Under the pieces are notes generated by a model. That model was given only the letters and a program-made list of their open reading frames with translations. It was not told the DNA's origin and searched no databases. Source: Hyperoplus lanceolatus (taxonomy: Eukaryota; Chordata; Actinopteri; Uranoscopiformes; Ammodytidae). From it: a DNA stretch of 64,000 nucleotides. Within the stretch, counting starts at the first letter, position 1. Each line of letters starts with the position of its first letter. This document shows, in pieces, positions 20,946 through 32,075 of the stretch. The stretch lies in assembly GCA_026929865.2 (NCBI GenBank), contig CM049417.1, forward strand, positions 21,949,501 to 22,013,500, read 5' to 3'. The translations under genes and the position numbers were made by a program.

Positions 20946-21806
20946 GTGAAGTCCTGCAGATATACCTGTCAACTCAGTCAGATATGTGTCAACTCCGTCA
21001 GATTTTGTTATTTTGATACTGTTGCATAATGATATTTCATAGTTGTTGAGGAATGGTTGGTCATACAGTATGTGAAAATCTAACCAGTCATCTAACATGA
21101 GAATGTGTTTTGAAATTTGACAGACATCTTGATTGCTGTTCATTTTAAAGTAAAAATGCTATTACACAGTTCAACTGAAGAACATAGAGGACAATCGATA
21201 TAAAAAATGTATATTCATATACATTTTAAAAATATTGTTTGTGGCCTGTCCGTCTTAGTGAATATTTGTGATCACGATACATCTCATGGGTCTAGCATAA
21301 ATTGAGGGAATATTCATTTGTGTTTTTGGTGTCTGACGGTGTTGACACAAAATAAGGAATGGCAAGGTAAAAAGCCCATTTTGATAAAAAGGACAAAAGC
21401 TGGGAGGTTGTGTCAAAGCTTACCAAAATACCAAAATAAAACAGGAAACACAGGGAACCACCAAAACAAGATAAGACACGGACAGACCATGACATTTTAA
21501 TCATGTTTTATCGCAATTATGGATCTGAGATGATGCTAGATAACTAGCTGCTTGAAAACCACAGTGTAATAATGTAGTGACGAAGGGACGAGGCACCTTT
21601 AACACTAGGTTTAAAGGTTCAGGTATGAATAAGGTTTAGGTTAGTGTAAGGATTGGGGTTAGCCATCTTGTTTTGATGGTTAGGGTTAGGGGCAAGGGAA
21701 TGCATTATGTCAATGAGTGTCCACACAAGTTGCGTGTGCCTGCGTGTGCGTGTGTGTGTGCATGCTAGGGTTAGGGTTAGGGTTTGTGTGTGTGCGTGTG
21801 TCTCAC
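20946..21806. other. Intron with TTAGGG-like run and dispersed repeat
   Basis: 21490-21610 resembles, inverted, 23790-23900 in the TTAA element (ATCTGAGATGATGCTAGATAA). At 21766-21785 there is TAGGGTTAGGGTTAGGGTTT, three telomere-type units, and two more scattered TTAGGG units occur at 21680-21690. GT-rich sequence then runs to the exon donor at 21806. Confidence 0.5.
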
Positions 21807-21891
21807 CCTGGATGTAGGATTTGGGAGGAGTGGCACTGTTGTATTTGAAGTGATCCAAGACGACAGTGTCCCGAGAGAAACACAGCAACAC
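21807..21891 (-). CDS. tbc1d19: tbc1d19 coding exon i
   Basis: 85 nt with acceptor ATATTACCAG and donor G|GTGAGA. It begins VLLCFSRDTVVLDHFKYN and ends SATPPKSYIQ. It lies after the giant transposon-filled intron. A GT-rich tract and TTAGGG-like repeats lie within 40 bp downstream of its donor in gene orientation. Confidence 0.95.
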
Positions 21892-22598
21892 CTGGTAATA
21901 TACAGCAAACACTAAATGCTCGCCCACACACAAGTTTATCCAGAGATAAAGGTACTTATCTTATCTCAAGTTCAAAGATGTTTAAATGTTGTAAGGACCT
22001 TTAACCTAAGAAAGTGCTGTCCTCCTCTTTGGGTCTCTCTCAGACCTACATGAACAGATTACATGAACAATTTGTAATATCATCCTGATGCCAGGGAGAG
22101 ACAGTAGTTAACACCCTGTTCTTGTTAGAGGGCCTGAGGTGACCTTGAGAGGCCTTGCTCCCTCTTGATTAAAGAATTGTGGAACACCTCAAGCATGCAT
22201 GATAGCTTAAGCAGGGGCTATTTTCTTCATAGACCCATATCTTGGTCCTTTTTGAGAACCAATTTAATTTCCAGCGGCCTTTTCAGATAATTGGGATTGT
22301 GGGGTTGGGGGTAATCTTTCAGGTTGAAAATGAGACCGGCAGCCATTTGTAAGGAACTCACTTAAGGTACACACTGCACACTGACAAAAAGCTTCATGCT
22401 GTGACACGCGCCATTTGCGGCGCGTCGAAACGCATAAATTGAAAATATTGAACTTTTGCATCTGTTAAGCTGTCGGTACTTTAGCCAAGTTAGCGCCGGT
22501 TAGCAAAGTGAAAGTCACCCAGCTGTGTGCTGTTCCGGAGGATAACATGAACCCAAACTTTACGGCATGGTCCGACGGCAATGTGGAATTCCAATCTA
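21892..22598. other. Intron, nothing recognised
   Basis: No coding exon, RNA gene or repeat boundary recognised. A GGCGCGTCGAAACGC palindrome-like stretch occurs near 22416. Confidence 0.5.
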
Positions 22599-22691
22599 CA
22601 CTGTGTGCACAATTTTTAGGCAAGTTGTATTTTTGAGGATTTATTTTATTATTGAACAACTACAGTGCTCTCGGTCAATCCAAAATGTTAA

Positions 22692-23291
22692 AGCGGACCT
22701 ATGATGCTTTTTGACTTTTATGACCTATAAACGTTGCTATGATGATTTATAGTCATGCTTAACCATACTAAATTATCAAATAATGACTTACATGCATTTC
22801 GACGTATTCCCTGCTGACCGTCTGGGGTGTCTGTGCAGAGCACTAAACACTATTCTAGCCAGTGGAGAAGTCACGTGCTCAAAGCGGCTTGACGCTTTGT
22901 AACTTCGTGAAGTCACCACGCGGATGTTTCCATGTATGGTAATGCTGTCACTTCCCTGTTCGCGTCTGCCTCGCGCCCTTATAGGTCCATGCTCGCGCTT
23001 CCCGCCACTGAAAGTGTTCCGGAAGGAAGGTAACCAATCACAACGGAGTGGGGTTTGCAGGGGGGGGGGGGGGGGGGAGGCGAGCGGAGATTGCCGAAGC
23101 ACAGGCGGAGGGAGCGGAGATGCCCAAAGCACACACACTCAAGTGTTGACAGGACGTGCTGGATCGCCAAAATAAGAGAAAGAGCTTCCCGAAAATCTAC
23201 ATAGTTTTTTGTGATGTGATTCGTGTCAGGTTGCTCTATAGCAGTGTAAAACAAGAAATTAAGACCAGAAAAGTAGTATAATAGGTCCTCT
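22692..23291 (+). mobile_element. TTAA-flanked MITE, copy 1
   Basis: 600-bp element with ends AGCGGACCTATGATGC and ...ATAGGTCCTCT, flanked by TTAA at 22688-22691 and 23292-23295. It contains a poly-G run (23060-23077). Its target is the inverted repeat of the mariner element. It is a near match, in inverted orientation, to 35935-36551. Proline-rich reading frames across it are not supported as genes. Confidence 0.9.
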
Positions 23292-23529
23292 TTAAAGAAC
23301 CTAAACCTGAATGTTTACGAAAGTAAAAGTGAGGTTTTGTCTTTCTTACGAGAATATATATATATGTTTTGATATTATTAGGCAACTATTAGTATGCAGA
23401 ATTATTCGGCAACTAAATAAAAAAACTAAAATTTTCCCATCTCACTTTATATTTATTTTCATCTGTTAAAGTGAGATAAAACAACTCAAAATTTACAAAT
23501 AAAAATTTCCGACATGTCAAAAAATAAAA

Positions 23530-23736
23530 TCTGTGACCAATATAGCCACCCTTCTTTTCAATAACTGTCACAAGCCTTCCATTCATGGAGTCTATCAGTT
23601 TCTTGATCTGTTGACGATCAACTTTTTGTGCAGCAGCAACCACAGCCTCCCAGACACTGTTCCGAGAGGTGTACTGATTTCCTTCACTGTAAATATCCCG
23701 TTTAAGCAGGGCCCACAGGTTCTCAATAGGGTTTAA
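23530..23736 (-). pseudogene. mariner/Tc1 transposase C-terminal fragment
   Basis: Reads LNPIENLWALLKRDIYSEG, NSVWEAVVAAAQKVD and KKLIDSMNGRLVTVIEKKG. The NPIENLW motif marks the end of the DDE domain. The upstream part continues beyond the nested TTAA element at 24856-25120 (minus strand: QWYRKKSASFKK...IFMQDNAPSHAS-like) and stops there. Confidence 0.85.
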
Positions 23737-24851
23737 AGGAGCTGTAAGCGGAATGGTTCTTTTAGCTAACTTCATCAGTTACTGCAGTTAGCAGTCCCCT
23801 CGCTCGTCCCTACGTCACCACATTAATGCACTGCGGTCTTCGAGCAGCAAATTATCTAGCATCATCTCAGACCCATAAGTGTGATAAAACATGATAAAAA
23901 CCATCAGAACAGACATTTGGATGGATTTTTACCTGCTCTGCCATTGTAGGCGCATAAACATTCACCCATGTGTCGCTCTGGCGTGCACCGGCAGTGAGAC
24001 CATGAGTGCGGGTAAGTTTAATTGCTTATTACATGCAGAGCAGCTGACTAAGAGATTGGCTTTATGAAACACACATATCGTGTAAGTCAGTGGTTCTCAA
24101 TTATTTTCTGTCACGCCCCCCCTAGGGGACAGACATTTTTTCGCCCCCCCCCCCCACACCTAAATTGAAATACTATTGAGAACCTGCTAATATTTATTTA
24201 TTTATCTGTACAAAACCACTGTATGAGTTTATGGAATGAGCATTCTGCATACAATCACCTTATTATCAAATAAGATAACAAAAATTAGCTGAGATAACTT
24301 CTGCAGCAAAAAAATTCAAAGTTCAGTTTATTAGCTCAATGTGTAACATTTAAACAAGACTGCTCAGTCTGTGTGAATCTCAGGACAGAGAAACAAGAGC
24401 AAATGATTCACTGAGGTTTGCATTTCATCCAAAACTTTTTTAAACTGTAAACATAGTTAAGGTGGTGGTTTTTTTTATTATTATAGGCCAATAGGCCTTC
24501 TGTGATGCGATAACCAATAATTCATTAATGTTATTATTAGTCTAATTGCTTGATTTCTTTTTAAATAGCCTACAGAGACACTTGGAGACACATGTGGACA
24601 TTTATTTACTGCAAATCGCGGCCTTTCGCGCGGATATGACTCAAGCACACATCGTCTTGCTAGCACTTAAAAAAAGTTTTTTTTTTTTTGGTCAATTGGA
24701 AATCAAGGCAGCCCGCGCCCCACCCCCCTGACAACTCATGGCGCCCCCCCGGGGGGCCCCACCATTTGAGAAGCACTGGTGTAAGTGATTACTGTATGAA
24801 TAAAGAGCGATTTAACACTTATATTAATATAAATAAACCGCTTACTTTACT
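23737..24851. mobile_element. TTAA-flanked element inside the mariner transposase
   Basis: The left end AGGAGCTGTAAGCGG and the complement of the right end AGTAAAGTAAGCGG form imperfect inverted repeats, flanked by TTAA at 23733-23736 and 24852-24855. The mariner coding sequence is contiguous across the site once it is removed. It hosts a hAT MITE, so its own length is about 420 bp. Family not identified; the TTAA site suggests piggyBac- or Kolobok-type. Confidence 0.75.
24088..24778. mobile_element. hAT MITE with 8-bp target duplication GTGTAAGT
   Basis: Ends CAGTGGTTCTCAATTATTT and the complement CAGTGCTTCTCAAATGGTGG are typical teleost hAT-type termini, with C-rich (CGCCCCCC) subterminal tracts at both ends. 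Flanked by GTGTAAGT at 24080-24087 and 24779-24786. 691 bp, no coding capacity. Confidence 0.93.
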
Positions 24852-25458
24852 TTAAGTCAGGTGAGGAAGGGGGTCATGTCATTATTTTTTCATCCTTAAG
24901 GCCTTCACTGGCTAGCCATGCAATTGAGTACTTCGATGCATGTGATGGAGCATTGTCCTGCATAAAAATCATGGTCTTCTTGAAAGATGCAGACTTTTTC
25001 CTGTACCACTGCTTGAAGAAAGTATCTTCTAGAAACTGGCAGTAGATTTGGGAGTTGATTTTGAGGCCATCTTCAACCCGAAAAGGTTCAACTAGCCCAT
25101 CTTTAAAGATACTAATAGTTGCCTTTAAAGATGAGCTAGTTGGACCTTTTCAAAATTGTATTTGTAAATGTTGAGTTGTTTTATTCTTCTCACTTTAACA
25201 GATGAAAATAAACAAGTGAGATGGGAATTTTTTTTTTAAATTTATTTAGTTGCAGAATAATTCTGCATACTAATAGTTGCCTAATAATAGCAAAACATAT
25301 ATATATATTCTCGTAAGAAAGACGAAACCTCACTTTTACTTTCGTAAACATTCAGGTTTAGGTTCTTTAACATTTGGATTGATCGAGAGCACTGCAGTTG
25401 TTCAATAATAAAATGAATCCTCAAAAATACAACTTGCCTAAAAATTTTGCACACAGTG

Positions 25459-26107
25459 TAGTACATTGAAGCACCGGTGTTGTCCTCCGCCAGACCCGGC
25501 GCACTTTCACTTTCAGGTAGGCTGATGTCTGCCTTTATTTTTTGCCGCTGCGCACACAATGCTGTTTATGTGTTTAGTATGTTGCTGACTTGCTGTTAAT
25601 GTGTGTGTAATTGCGACCTGGGTGTCTTCATATTGTTTTAATGCCATTTGAGCCAGGACTGCTGCTGGTTACAGAGTGTACCGTTGCAAATCTCTTTTGG
25701 ATGTTCAGTTGCTGTTTATTTTTGTTTTTGCCAGCTACATCTGTCTTGTGGCACAGCTTGAGCTGCATGTTGTTGTTGTGCCGTCAGGCACACAGTGCAC
25801 AGTTGTGCCGAGTCTGATAACACGGCGCCAGGCGTCAAGCTGGCAAATATGAACCAATATGATCAAGCGGCGAGTCACTGGTGTTACGCGTGTCAACCGA
25901 CGCAGGTGTTGAGTGCAGTGTGTTCACACCTTTCCACAGGAGTACTAACAATTATGGCAAGGGATGACTAAATGCTAGGTGTTGACTGCCTCCTGTTTGA
26001 CCTTTAAGTCTAATTACTTTATTTATATATTGTTCATTTATACAGCACATTAAAATCCACCAGAGTTGACCCAACTAGGATGTTGCATTGACATTAAGTT
26101 AGTAACA
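25459..26107. other. Intron, nothing recognised
   Basis: No exon or clear repeat identified; AATTACTTTATTTATATATTG-type AT-rich sequence near 26015. It precedes the LINE starting about 26108. Confidence 0.45.
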
Positions 26108-26201
26108 TCTTAAGGCGCCTGCCCTGTCGGCGACTCGCTACCATTCAACCAAATACACCACACAGGCCCGAAAACAACCCACATCCACCAAATCAGTTTG
26201 T

Positions 26202-26797
26202 GTGTGGTCTACGGAGGCATGTGAAGAATTAAAGGCCTGCTTCGAAAGCACAGACTGGTCCGTGTTTAAGGACGAGGACAATTTTGATAGTTTTAACCGT
26301 ATTGACAGTGTGGCTGATTGTGTTTCTGATTATATAAAGTTCTGTACTGACATGATCATCCCATGTAAAACCATCAAACTCTTCACAAACAACAAGCCGT
26401 GGGTCACTAAGGAAATAAAGAGTGCTATTAACAACAAAAAGGCATGAGCAGAGATAGGAAAACAATTAAATCAGCACAGAAACATCTTAAACAGGTCATA
26501 AGGCAGGGTAAGAGGGATTTTAAGGTAAAGGTGGAAAATAAACTTGAGGAGTGCGACACTAAAGGTCTATGGAGGGGCCTTAGGTCAATAACAGGTTATG
26601 GCACTGCTAGCTCTCACCTCAAGGAGGGTACTTTTACACCGGATGAGGCCAACCAATTATTTGCCCGGTTTGAAACCATGGACCTCCCAGCTGTGGATAT
26701 GGCAACCTACTCCACCCTGGGGGAGTCGAGGGGTAGCCTTAGCCCCTGTCCTCCTATAACGGTCACAGTGGATGAAGAACACTCACAACTTTTTTTG
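26202..26797 (+). pseudogene. LINE 1 ORF2 linker fragment
   Basis: Frames 26202-26447 (81 aa) and 26444-26797. The first ends with a stop at KKA where the family continues, so a single-base shift joins it to the second (KSAQKHLKQVIRQGKRDFK). Sequence after about 26797 in that frame belongs to LINE 2. Confidence 0.75.
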
Positions 26798-27247
26798 AAT
26801 GTAAACATCAGCTGGAGAGGACGCTGGCGCTATCTGTTCGCCGCTTCTCCAAGCTATTTTTGGGCCAATTGTGGCCAATTTTATTTTAAAAGTGATTTTT
26901 TGTGGACCCTTGGTCTCTTCTTGGTTCCCTGCGGGCTACACCAACATCGAAAAGCAGGCTTGTGGACTGTCTTTGGTTGTTCCGGTTTTGTTGTGGAGGA
27001 GCCGTGTAGTTCACTTGCTATTTTGGCGTCCCTAGCAACGGCTAAAAACAAGTAGTAGTAGTGACATTTTCCTGGTCACTACTGGCGTTTTCTTCGGTGA
27101 TCCTGGTGAGGAATATGCCCCGGTCAACCTGCAAAGCTGTCTCTACAGTCTCATCGTGGATTTTTCTACACTGCCTCTCAGCTCTTCTCCAACTGCTTCG
27201 GGTCCGTACTTAACTGCTAACAGGCTAACATCACTCTGGCTGGTTCG

Positions 27248-27931
27248 ATGTTGACCTACTTCGCCTCACAGCTGCTGAAGTACAACAATCGCTCAATCCC
27301 ACCCTGTATTTCCACCATAAAGCAGCTAGGACTATTGCGTAGACCTCGATATATCCACAGAGGCTCAGGGAGAAACTTTATTTATGGTCAGCCTGCCGGC
27401 TCCATCCCATCCGTCTTGTCCACTGAGACGGCTGAGGGCAAAGGACACAACATCGCGAGATCCCCGCAGTCCCGGCTAGATGGATTTCATGGAGTGGATT
27501 ACAACCTGCGCGGAGTGGATTTTAAGGCTGTCGGCTTCATCCCATCCGTCTTGTCCACTGAGACGGCTGAGGGCAAAGGATACAACATCAGCATCTCCTT
27601 CCCATTCGTCCGGTTACCTCTGTCACGTCATCAGGACTCACCCGCTACTGAACCATTCACCGCTTCTGTCAAGCAGCAGCTCACCAGGCAGGACAGAAAA
27701 CATGGACTGGGTTTCAATCCTTCATCGCCAGTGACCCATACTGCGGTTTGTGTGACTAGCTCCCCCAGCAACTGTTCACCTCCGGCATCACCATGTAGAT
27801 TACTGGCTACTTCACCTCCCCATACTGTTGCTGTTTATGTGACTAACCCGACAATACGTACAAGAAACACTTGTCACTTTAATACTGCAAACCTGTCAAA
27901 CTTGGTATCCATTAACTCGACATCATTGTAA
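27248..27931 (+). CDS. LINE 2 ORF1-like protein
   Basis: 227 codons, open from ATG at 27248 to TAA at 27929-27931. It contains LLRRPRYIHRGSGRNF, a motif I associate with the 5' ORF of teleost L2-type LINEs, and a Ser/Pro/Thr-rich second half. An 18-residue block (IPSVLSTETAEGKG..NI) occurs twice, from a duplicated DNA segment (27402-27455 and 27537-27593). No zinc knuckle or RRM seen. Function unknown; expected to be a nucleic-acid-binding or accessory protein of the element. Confidence 0.55.
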   Translation: MLTYFASQLLKYNNRSIPPCISTIKQLGLLRRPRYIHRGSGRNFIYGQPAGSIPSVLSTETAEGKGHNIARSPQSRLDGFHGVDYNLRGVDFKAVGFIPSVLSTETAEGKGYNISISFPFVRLPLSRHQDSPATEPFTASVKQQLTRQDRKHGLGFNPSSPVTHTAVCVTSSPSNCSPPASPCRLLATSPPHTVAVYVTNPTIRTRNTCHFNTANLSNLVSINSTSL

Positions 27932-27990
27932 ATGAGGGTCACCCCTCAATTGGTCTCTCGAGGATAAATAAAAGTTAAATGAAAATGAAA
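27911..27990 (+). repeat. LINE 3'-tail-like module inside LINE 2
   Basis: About 75 bp (CTCGACATCATTGTAAATG...GGTCTCTCGAGGATAAATAA...GTTAAATGAAAATG) is essentially identical to 35765-35840, the 3' tail of another LINE (33474-35850). Here it lies immediately before, and overlapping, the start of ORF2. Confidence 0.85.
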
Positions 27991-30798
27991 ATTCCCCTTC
28001 AGCCACAGTCTGCTGTAGTAAATAGGGCTGACAATGCTTCACACTCAAACACACTAAGTTTGGCCTTGTTAAACATCAGATCTTTGTCAGGTAAAACATT
28101 TTTAATTAATGATTTTATTACCAAGCACAATCTTGATTTTATGTTTTTAACTGAAACTTGGTTGGACCCAGACAACAGCTCAGCTGTTCTTATCGAGTCA
28201 AGCCCCCCCAACTACACTTTCGAGAGTGAGGCCAGAGCTCATAGGAAAGGTGGTGGAGTTGCTATTTTATTTAATGAATCTTTAACATGCAAAAAGATGT
28301 TTTATGGAAACTTTGTTTCATTTGAATATGTGGCTCTCAAGTTAAATTCAGCCTCTCAAGCTACTTTTATTAATATCTACAGGCCACCTAAATACTGTGC
28401 AAACTTTTTTGATGACCTTACTGGACTACTGTCTGTAATCTGTATGGAGTTTGACTGTTTATTGATTGTTGGGGATTTTAATATACATGTGGACAAACCC
28501 GAGGACAGAAGTGCTAAAGAACTATGCTATGTACTGGAAAATTTTGGACTCTCTCAACACGTAAACCAGCCTACACATAACAAAGGTCACACCCTGGACT
28601 TATTAATTTCAAAGGGCCTGGACATTTCAAACCTTTTAGTGTCTGATGTGGGTCTCTCCGACCATTCCTGTTTGTTTTTTGGGAGTACAATATCTTTGCA
28701 CACAACTGCAAAAACAAAGGTTATCAAAAAACGGTATATTACTGAAAACACGAGTGAACAATTTATCCAGGCATTTTCTCTGTCCCCGCTCCTCCCCTGT
28801 ATCTCAGTTAATGAGCTTGTATGTAACTTCAACTCAAAAATTGCAAATGTTATCGATGCTATTGCACCCACCAAGGTGAAAATCATCTCTGGTAAAAAAA
28901 GGTCTCCCTGGAGAAATACCCCTCAGGTCAGAATTGAAAAAAGAGAGTGCCGTAAAGCAGAACGCAGCTGGCGAAAAACAAATCTAAATGTTCACTATAA
29001 CATCTTCAAAGAGAAACTACGCACGTTTAACCTAGAACTAAGAAATGCAAGACAGTCTTTCTTCTCTGACATCATCACCAAAAACAGCAACAATGCACAT
29101 GCCCTGTTTGCTGCTGTTGACAGGCTAACAAACCCTCCTGTGTCAGTAGCGTCTGAGCATCTTTCCACGAGGGCCTGCAATGAATTTGCCTCCTTCTTTA
29201 CTGAGAAAATTCATAAAATAAGACAAGCTGTCACTGCATCAATACCAGGTTCAAGATATGTTTTATCTCTGTACCCATTTAAAACGAATTCAGATGCCAA
29301 GACAGAGTTTTTTCTGATAAACAAGAAAAACCTGGATGACATTATACAACACCTGAACTCCTCCTCCTGTTGCCTTGACATTCTGCCCACAGGCTTCTTT
29401 AAAACTGTTTTTAGCTGTATGGCCTCAGATGTCCTAGAAATTGTCAATATGTCCCTTCGCACTGGTGTATTCCCACAGGCCCTGAAAACAGCTGTCATCA
29501 AGCCACTCCTAAAAAAGAAAAATCTAGATACATCACTCATGAACAATCATAGGCCGATATCCAACCTACCATTTTTAAGCAAGATCATTGAAAAAGCTGT
29601 TCATCATCAGCTAAATAACTACTTAGCAATGAACAACTGCTTTGCTGTCTTTCAGTCAGGTTTTCGACAACACCACAGCACTGAGACTGCTCTGGTTAAG
29701 GTCCTCAATGACATCCACTTAAACACAGACAGTGGCAAAAGCTCTGTATTAGTTTTATTGGATCTCAGTGCTGCGTTCGACACAGTTGACCACAGCATAT
29801 TGCTAGATCGACTTGCAAACTGGGTTGGACTCTCTGGAACTGTGCCAAACTGGTTTGAATCATACTTAAAGGAAAGAGACTACTATGTGTCAATAGGCAA
29901 TTTCACATCCGAGCGAACAAATATTACATGCGGGGTCCCCCAAGGTTCCATTCTTGGGCCTCTTCTGTTTAACATATACATGCTACCGCTAGCTCAGATT
30001 ATGAACAAAAACAAATGATGCTACCATAATTATGCAGACGACGCACAAATTTACATAACCATATCACCAGGAGACTATAGTCCGATTCAAGCACTAAGTA
30101 AATGCATTGAACAAATCAATGACTGGATGTGCCAAAACTTTCTTCAATTAAACAGAGACAAAACTGAAGTAATTGTCTTTGGTGCCAGGGATGAACAATC
30201 AAAAGTCAGCGCACAGCTTAAATCTGTTATGTTAGAAAGCACACACCAAGCTAGAAATCTTGGAGTAGTGATAGATTCCGACTTGAATTTCAAAAAACAC
30301 ATTAAATCAGGGCTAATATCTCAGCAGGACTTAGAAAAACCTGTCCATGCATTTATTTTTAGTAGACTTGACTACTGTAATAGTGCAGGCCTTCCTAAAA
30401 AATCAATCAGACAGCTTCAGCTAATTCAGAACGCTGCTGCTCGAGTCCTCACTAGGACCAAAAAAGTAGATCACATTACCCCAGTTCTTAGGTCTTTGCA
30501 CTGGCTTCCTGTCACTCAAATAATTGATTCTAAAATATTGATGATGGTCTACAAAGCCTTGAATGGTTTAGGGCCAAAATACATTATTGATCTGCTGATA
30601 CGTTATGAGCCGCCCAGAGCCCTTAGGTCGTCTGGGACAGGTCTTTTAAAAGTCCCCAGAGCTAGGACTAAACAAGGAGAGGCGGCATTCAGCGTTTATG
30701 CGCCCAATGTCTGGAACAGACTGCCAGAGAGTCTGAGGTCCGCTGAGACTCTCAGCTCTTTTAAATCGGGTCTCAAAACGTTCTTGTTTCCCTTTTAA
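27979..30798 (+). pseudogene. LINE 2 ORF2: endonuclease-reverse transcriptase, one premature stop
   Basis: One frame runs 27979-30798 with a single TGA at 30016-30018. Endonuclease: [143 protein letters not shown], then 8 codons after the stop the NYADDAQIYIT catalytic box. A short in-frame deletion lies near 30310-30330, in the linker before DLEKPVHAFIFSRLDYCNS. The C-terminus ends LKTFLFPF. It would be about 940 aa, usual for the family. Confidence 0.9.
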
Positions 30799-31469
30799 CC
30801 TGTATTTTTTTTTTGTAAAATGTTTTAATTCTTTTATTTAAATGTTGTATTTTTATCCATGTTTTAAATTTGTTCCTTTTTTTGTATTTGTATTCTTTGT
30901 TTGATTTTGACCCTGTGAAGCACCTTGAGTGGCCCTGTGCCTGAAATGTGCTCTATAGATAAAATTGCCTTGCCTTTCAATGTAAATAAGGCACCTGGTC
31001 CGGATGGGGTCATACCACAAGTTTTAAAAGTATGTGCTGATCAGCTGTGTACAGTATTGCATTTTATATTTTCTTTGTCTCTGTCCCTGTCTAAAATTCC
31101 AGTTTCATGGAAAACCTCATGTATTTTGCCCATGTCTAAGAGACCTAATGCCAGAGCACTTAGAGACCTATTGCCTTAACCTCTCACTTAATGAAATGTT
31201 TCGAAAGGACTTTACTAGGGCATTTAAAGAAGCAGGTATGTGCCTTTCAGGACCCGCTACAGTTTGCCTATAGAGAAGGGCTGGGTGTGGACGATGCCCT
31301 ATACCTGTTGCACAGGGTATACAGTCATCTGGAGCAAACCAATGCATCTGTACGAATAATGTTTTTTGTCTTTTCTAGGGCTTTTAACACACTGCAGCCA
31401 CATATTTTAGCCAGCAAGCTTTTACATTTTAACCTCAACAGCTCCACTGTTGCATGGGTCACAGACTAC

Positions 31470-32052
31470 ATGGTTCCTACAGCATAATGCAAGTTTCTCT
31501 CTCTCATTATAAGTTATATGAACTGTCTGAGCCCCACTAGCCCTTTGACTGGGGGATATAATGAACATTCAGAATCTGAAAAAGAACAGTATTACATCAC
31601 AGAAATTCAATTTGTCTGTTTTATTTAATTTTTTCATCTTTTTTTATTTTTAACTCGACAAAGTTTTATAATATATCGATCCGAGATCTAATCGATCTAT
31701 TTTGCCCAATTTATTTCCCTCTACTCTCTCACTCACTCTGTCGCTCTCTCTCCCTTTTTTTCTAACTTGGTTCAATGAATAATTACTTTGGATCAGGAAA
31801 CAGCGTTTAGTGCTCTACAAGTGTTCAACGCACAAAGATTATACTTTTTTCAGCTTATCTCTTAGTTATAAACAGATTGTATGAACTAAACAGGCGAAGC
31901 GTCACATATCGAATATTTAAAGATCGATTTTGTCTATTTAATAGCATTATACAGCACGCTGCCTGCTACTAGAGAGACGTGGTCCATGTTCAGAGGTCTG
32001 AAATAAATGAAAGGCAGGAAGGGCTGACGGTGACACGGGCTGCAGAAAATTT
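31470..32052. other. Left flank of the 17.4-kb insertion block
   Basis: No coding sequence. It starts ATGGTTCCTACAGCATAATG; TGGTTCCTAC (31471-31480) is nearly repeated as TGGTACCTAC at 48907-48916. A GGGGGATATAATGAACATTC block at 31550 looks like a LINE 3' end. The rest is T-rich with a CTCTCTC tract. It may be the left part of a hAT-like element whose right end lies at 48888-48905. Confidence 0.35.
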
Positions 32053-32075
32053 GAGAGGCACCTATTTGCAGACCC
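32053..32075 (+). mobile_element. Left end of foldback element interrupted by L1
   Basis: GAGAGGCACCTATTTGCAGACC here is the inverted complement of 47997-48018, so the foldback DNA element at 45512-48018 originally began here. The L1 inserted 23 bp into its left terminal repeat and duplicated CCTATTTGCAGACCC. Confidence 0.7.

Larger units (their letters stand above)
22599..25458 (-). mobile_element. mariner/Tc1-like element with long inverted repeats and nested inserts
   Basis: Termini are CACTGTGTGCACAATTTTTA at 22599 and its complement ending 25458, flanked by TA (22597-22598 and 25459-25460). The inverted repeats are long: the left arm (22599-22691 plus 23296-23510) mirrors 25155-25458. 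The transposase is reduced to C-terminal pieces on the minus strand. Two TTAA-type elements and a hAT MITE are nested inside. Part of the interior is deleted, because the transposase homology ends at 25140 without the N-terminus. Confidence 0.85.
26806..30978 (+). mobile_element. LINE 2: nearly full-length L2/CR1-type LINE
   Basis: 4.2-kb insertion in LINE 1, flanked by AATGTAAA. It contains an ORF1-like frame (27248-27931) and an endonuclease-RT frame (27979-30798) with one premature stop. The 3' end, AGCACCTTGAGTGGCCCTGT...AAATGTGCTCTATAGATAAA and a TTGCC-type repeat, is that of L2-like LINEs. It is the best-preserved LINE in the window. Confidence 0.88.
26108..31469 (+). mobile_element. 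LINE 1: CR1/Rex-type LINE split by LINE 2
   Basis: 26108-26797 encodes the endonuclease-RT linker (VCVWSTEACEELKACFESTD, NNKPWVTKEIK, LWRGLRSITGYG). After the nested LINE 2 (26806-30978) the RT resumes: NVNKAPGPDGVIPQVLKVC, LMKCFERTLLGHLKKQV, QFAYREGLGVDDALY and SRAFNTLQPHILASKL. It breaks off at 31469 after AWVTDY. The direct repeat AATGTAAA (26798-26805 and 30979-30986) is the LINE 2 target duplication. Frameshifts at 26445, near 31185 and elsewhere show it is dead. The missing RT half probably lies at 48914-49996. Confidence 0.75.

Noticed and set aside
22788..23254. Proline- and arginine-rich frames in the TTAA MITE (and again at 35972-36372)
   Set aside because: The same frames appear in both MITE copies and arise from a poly-G/C run and GC-rich filler. 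There is no domain or start context.
28587..29546. Minus-strand frames of about 100 codons
   Set aside because: Shadows of LINE 2 ORF2, which is the well-supported frame.
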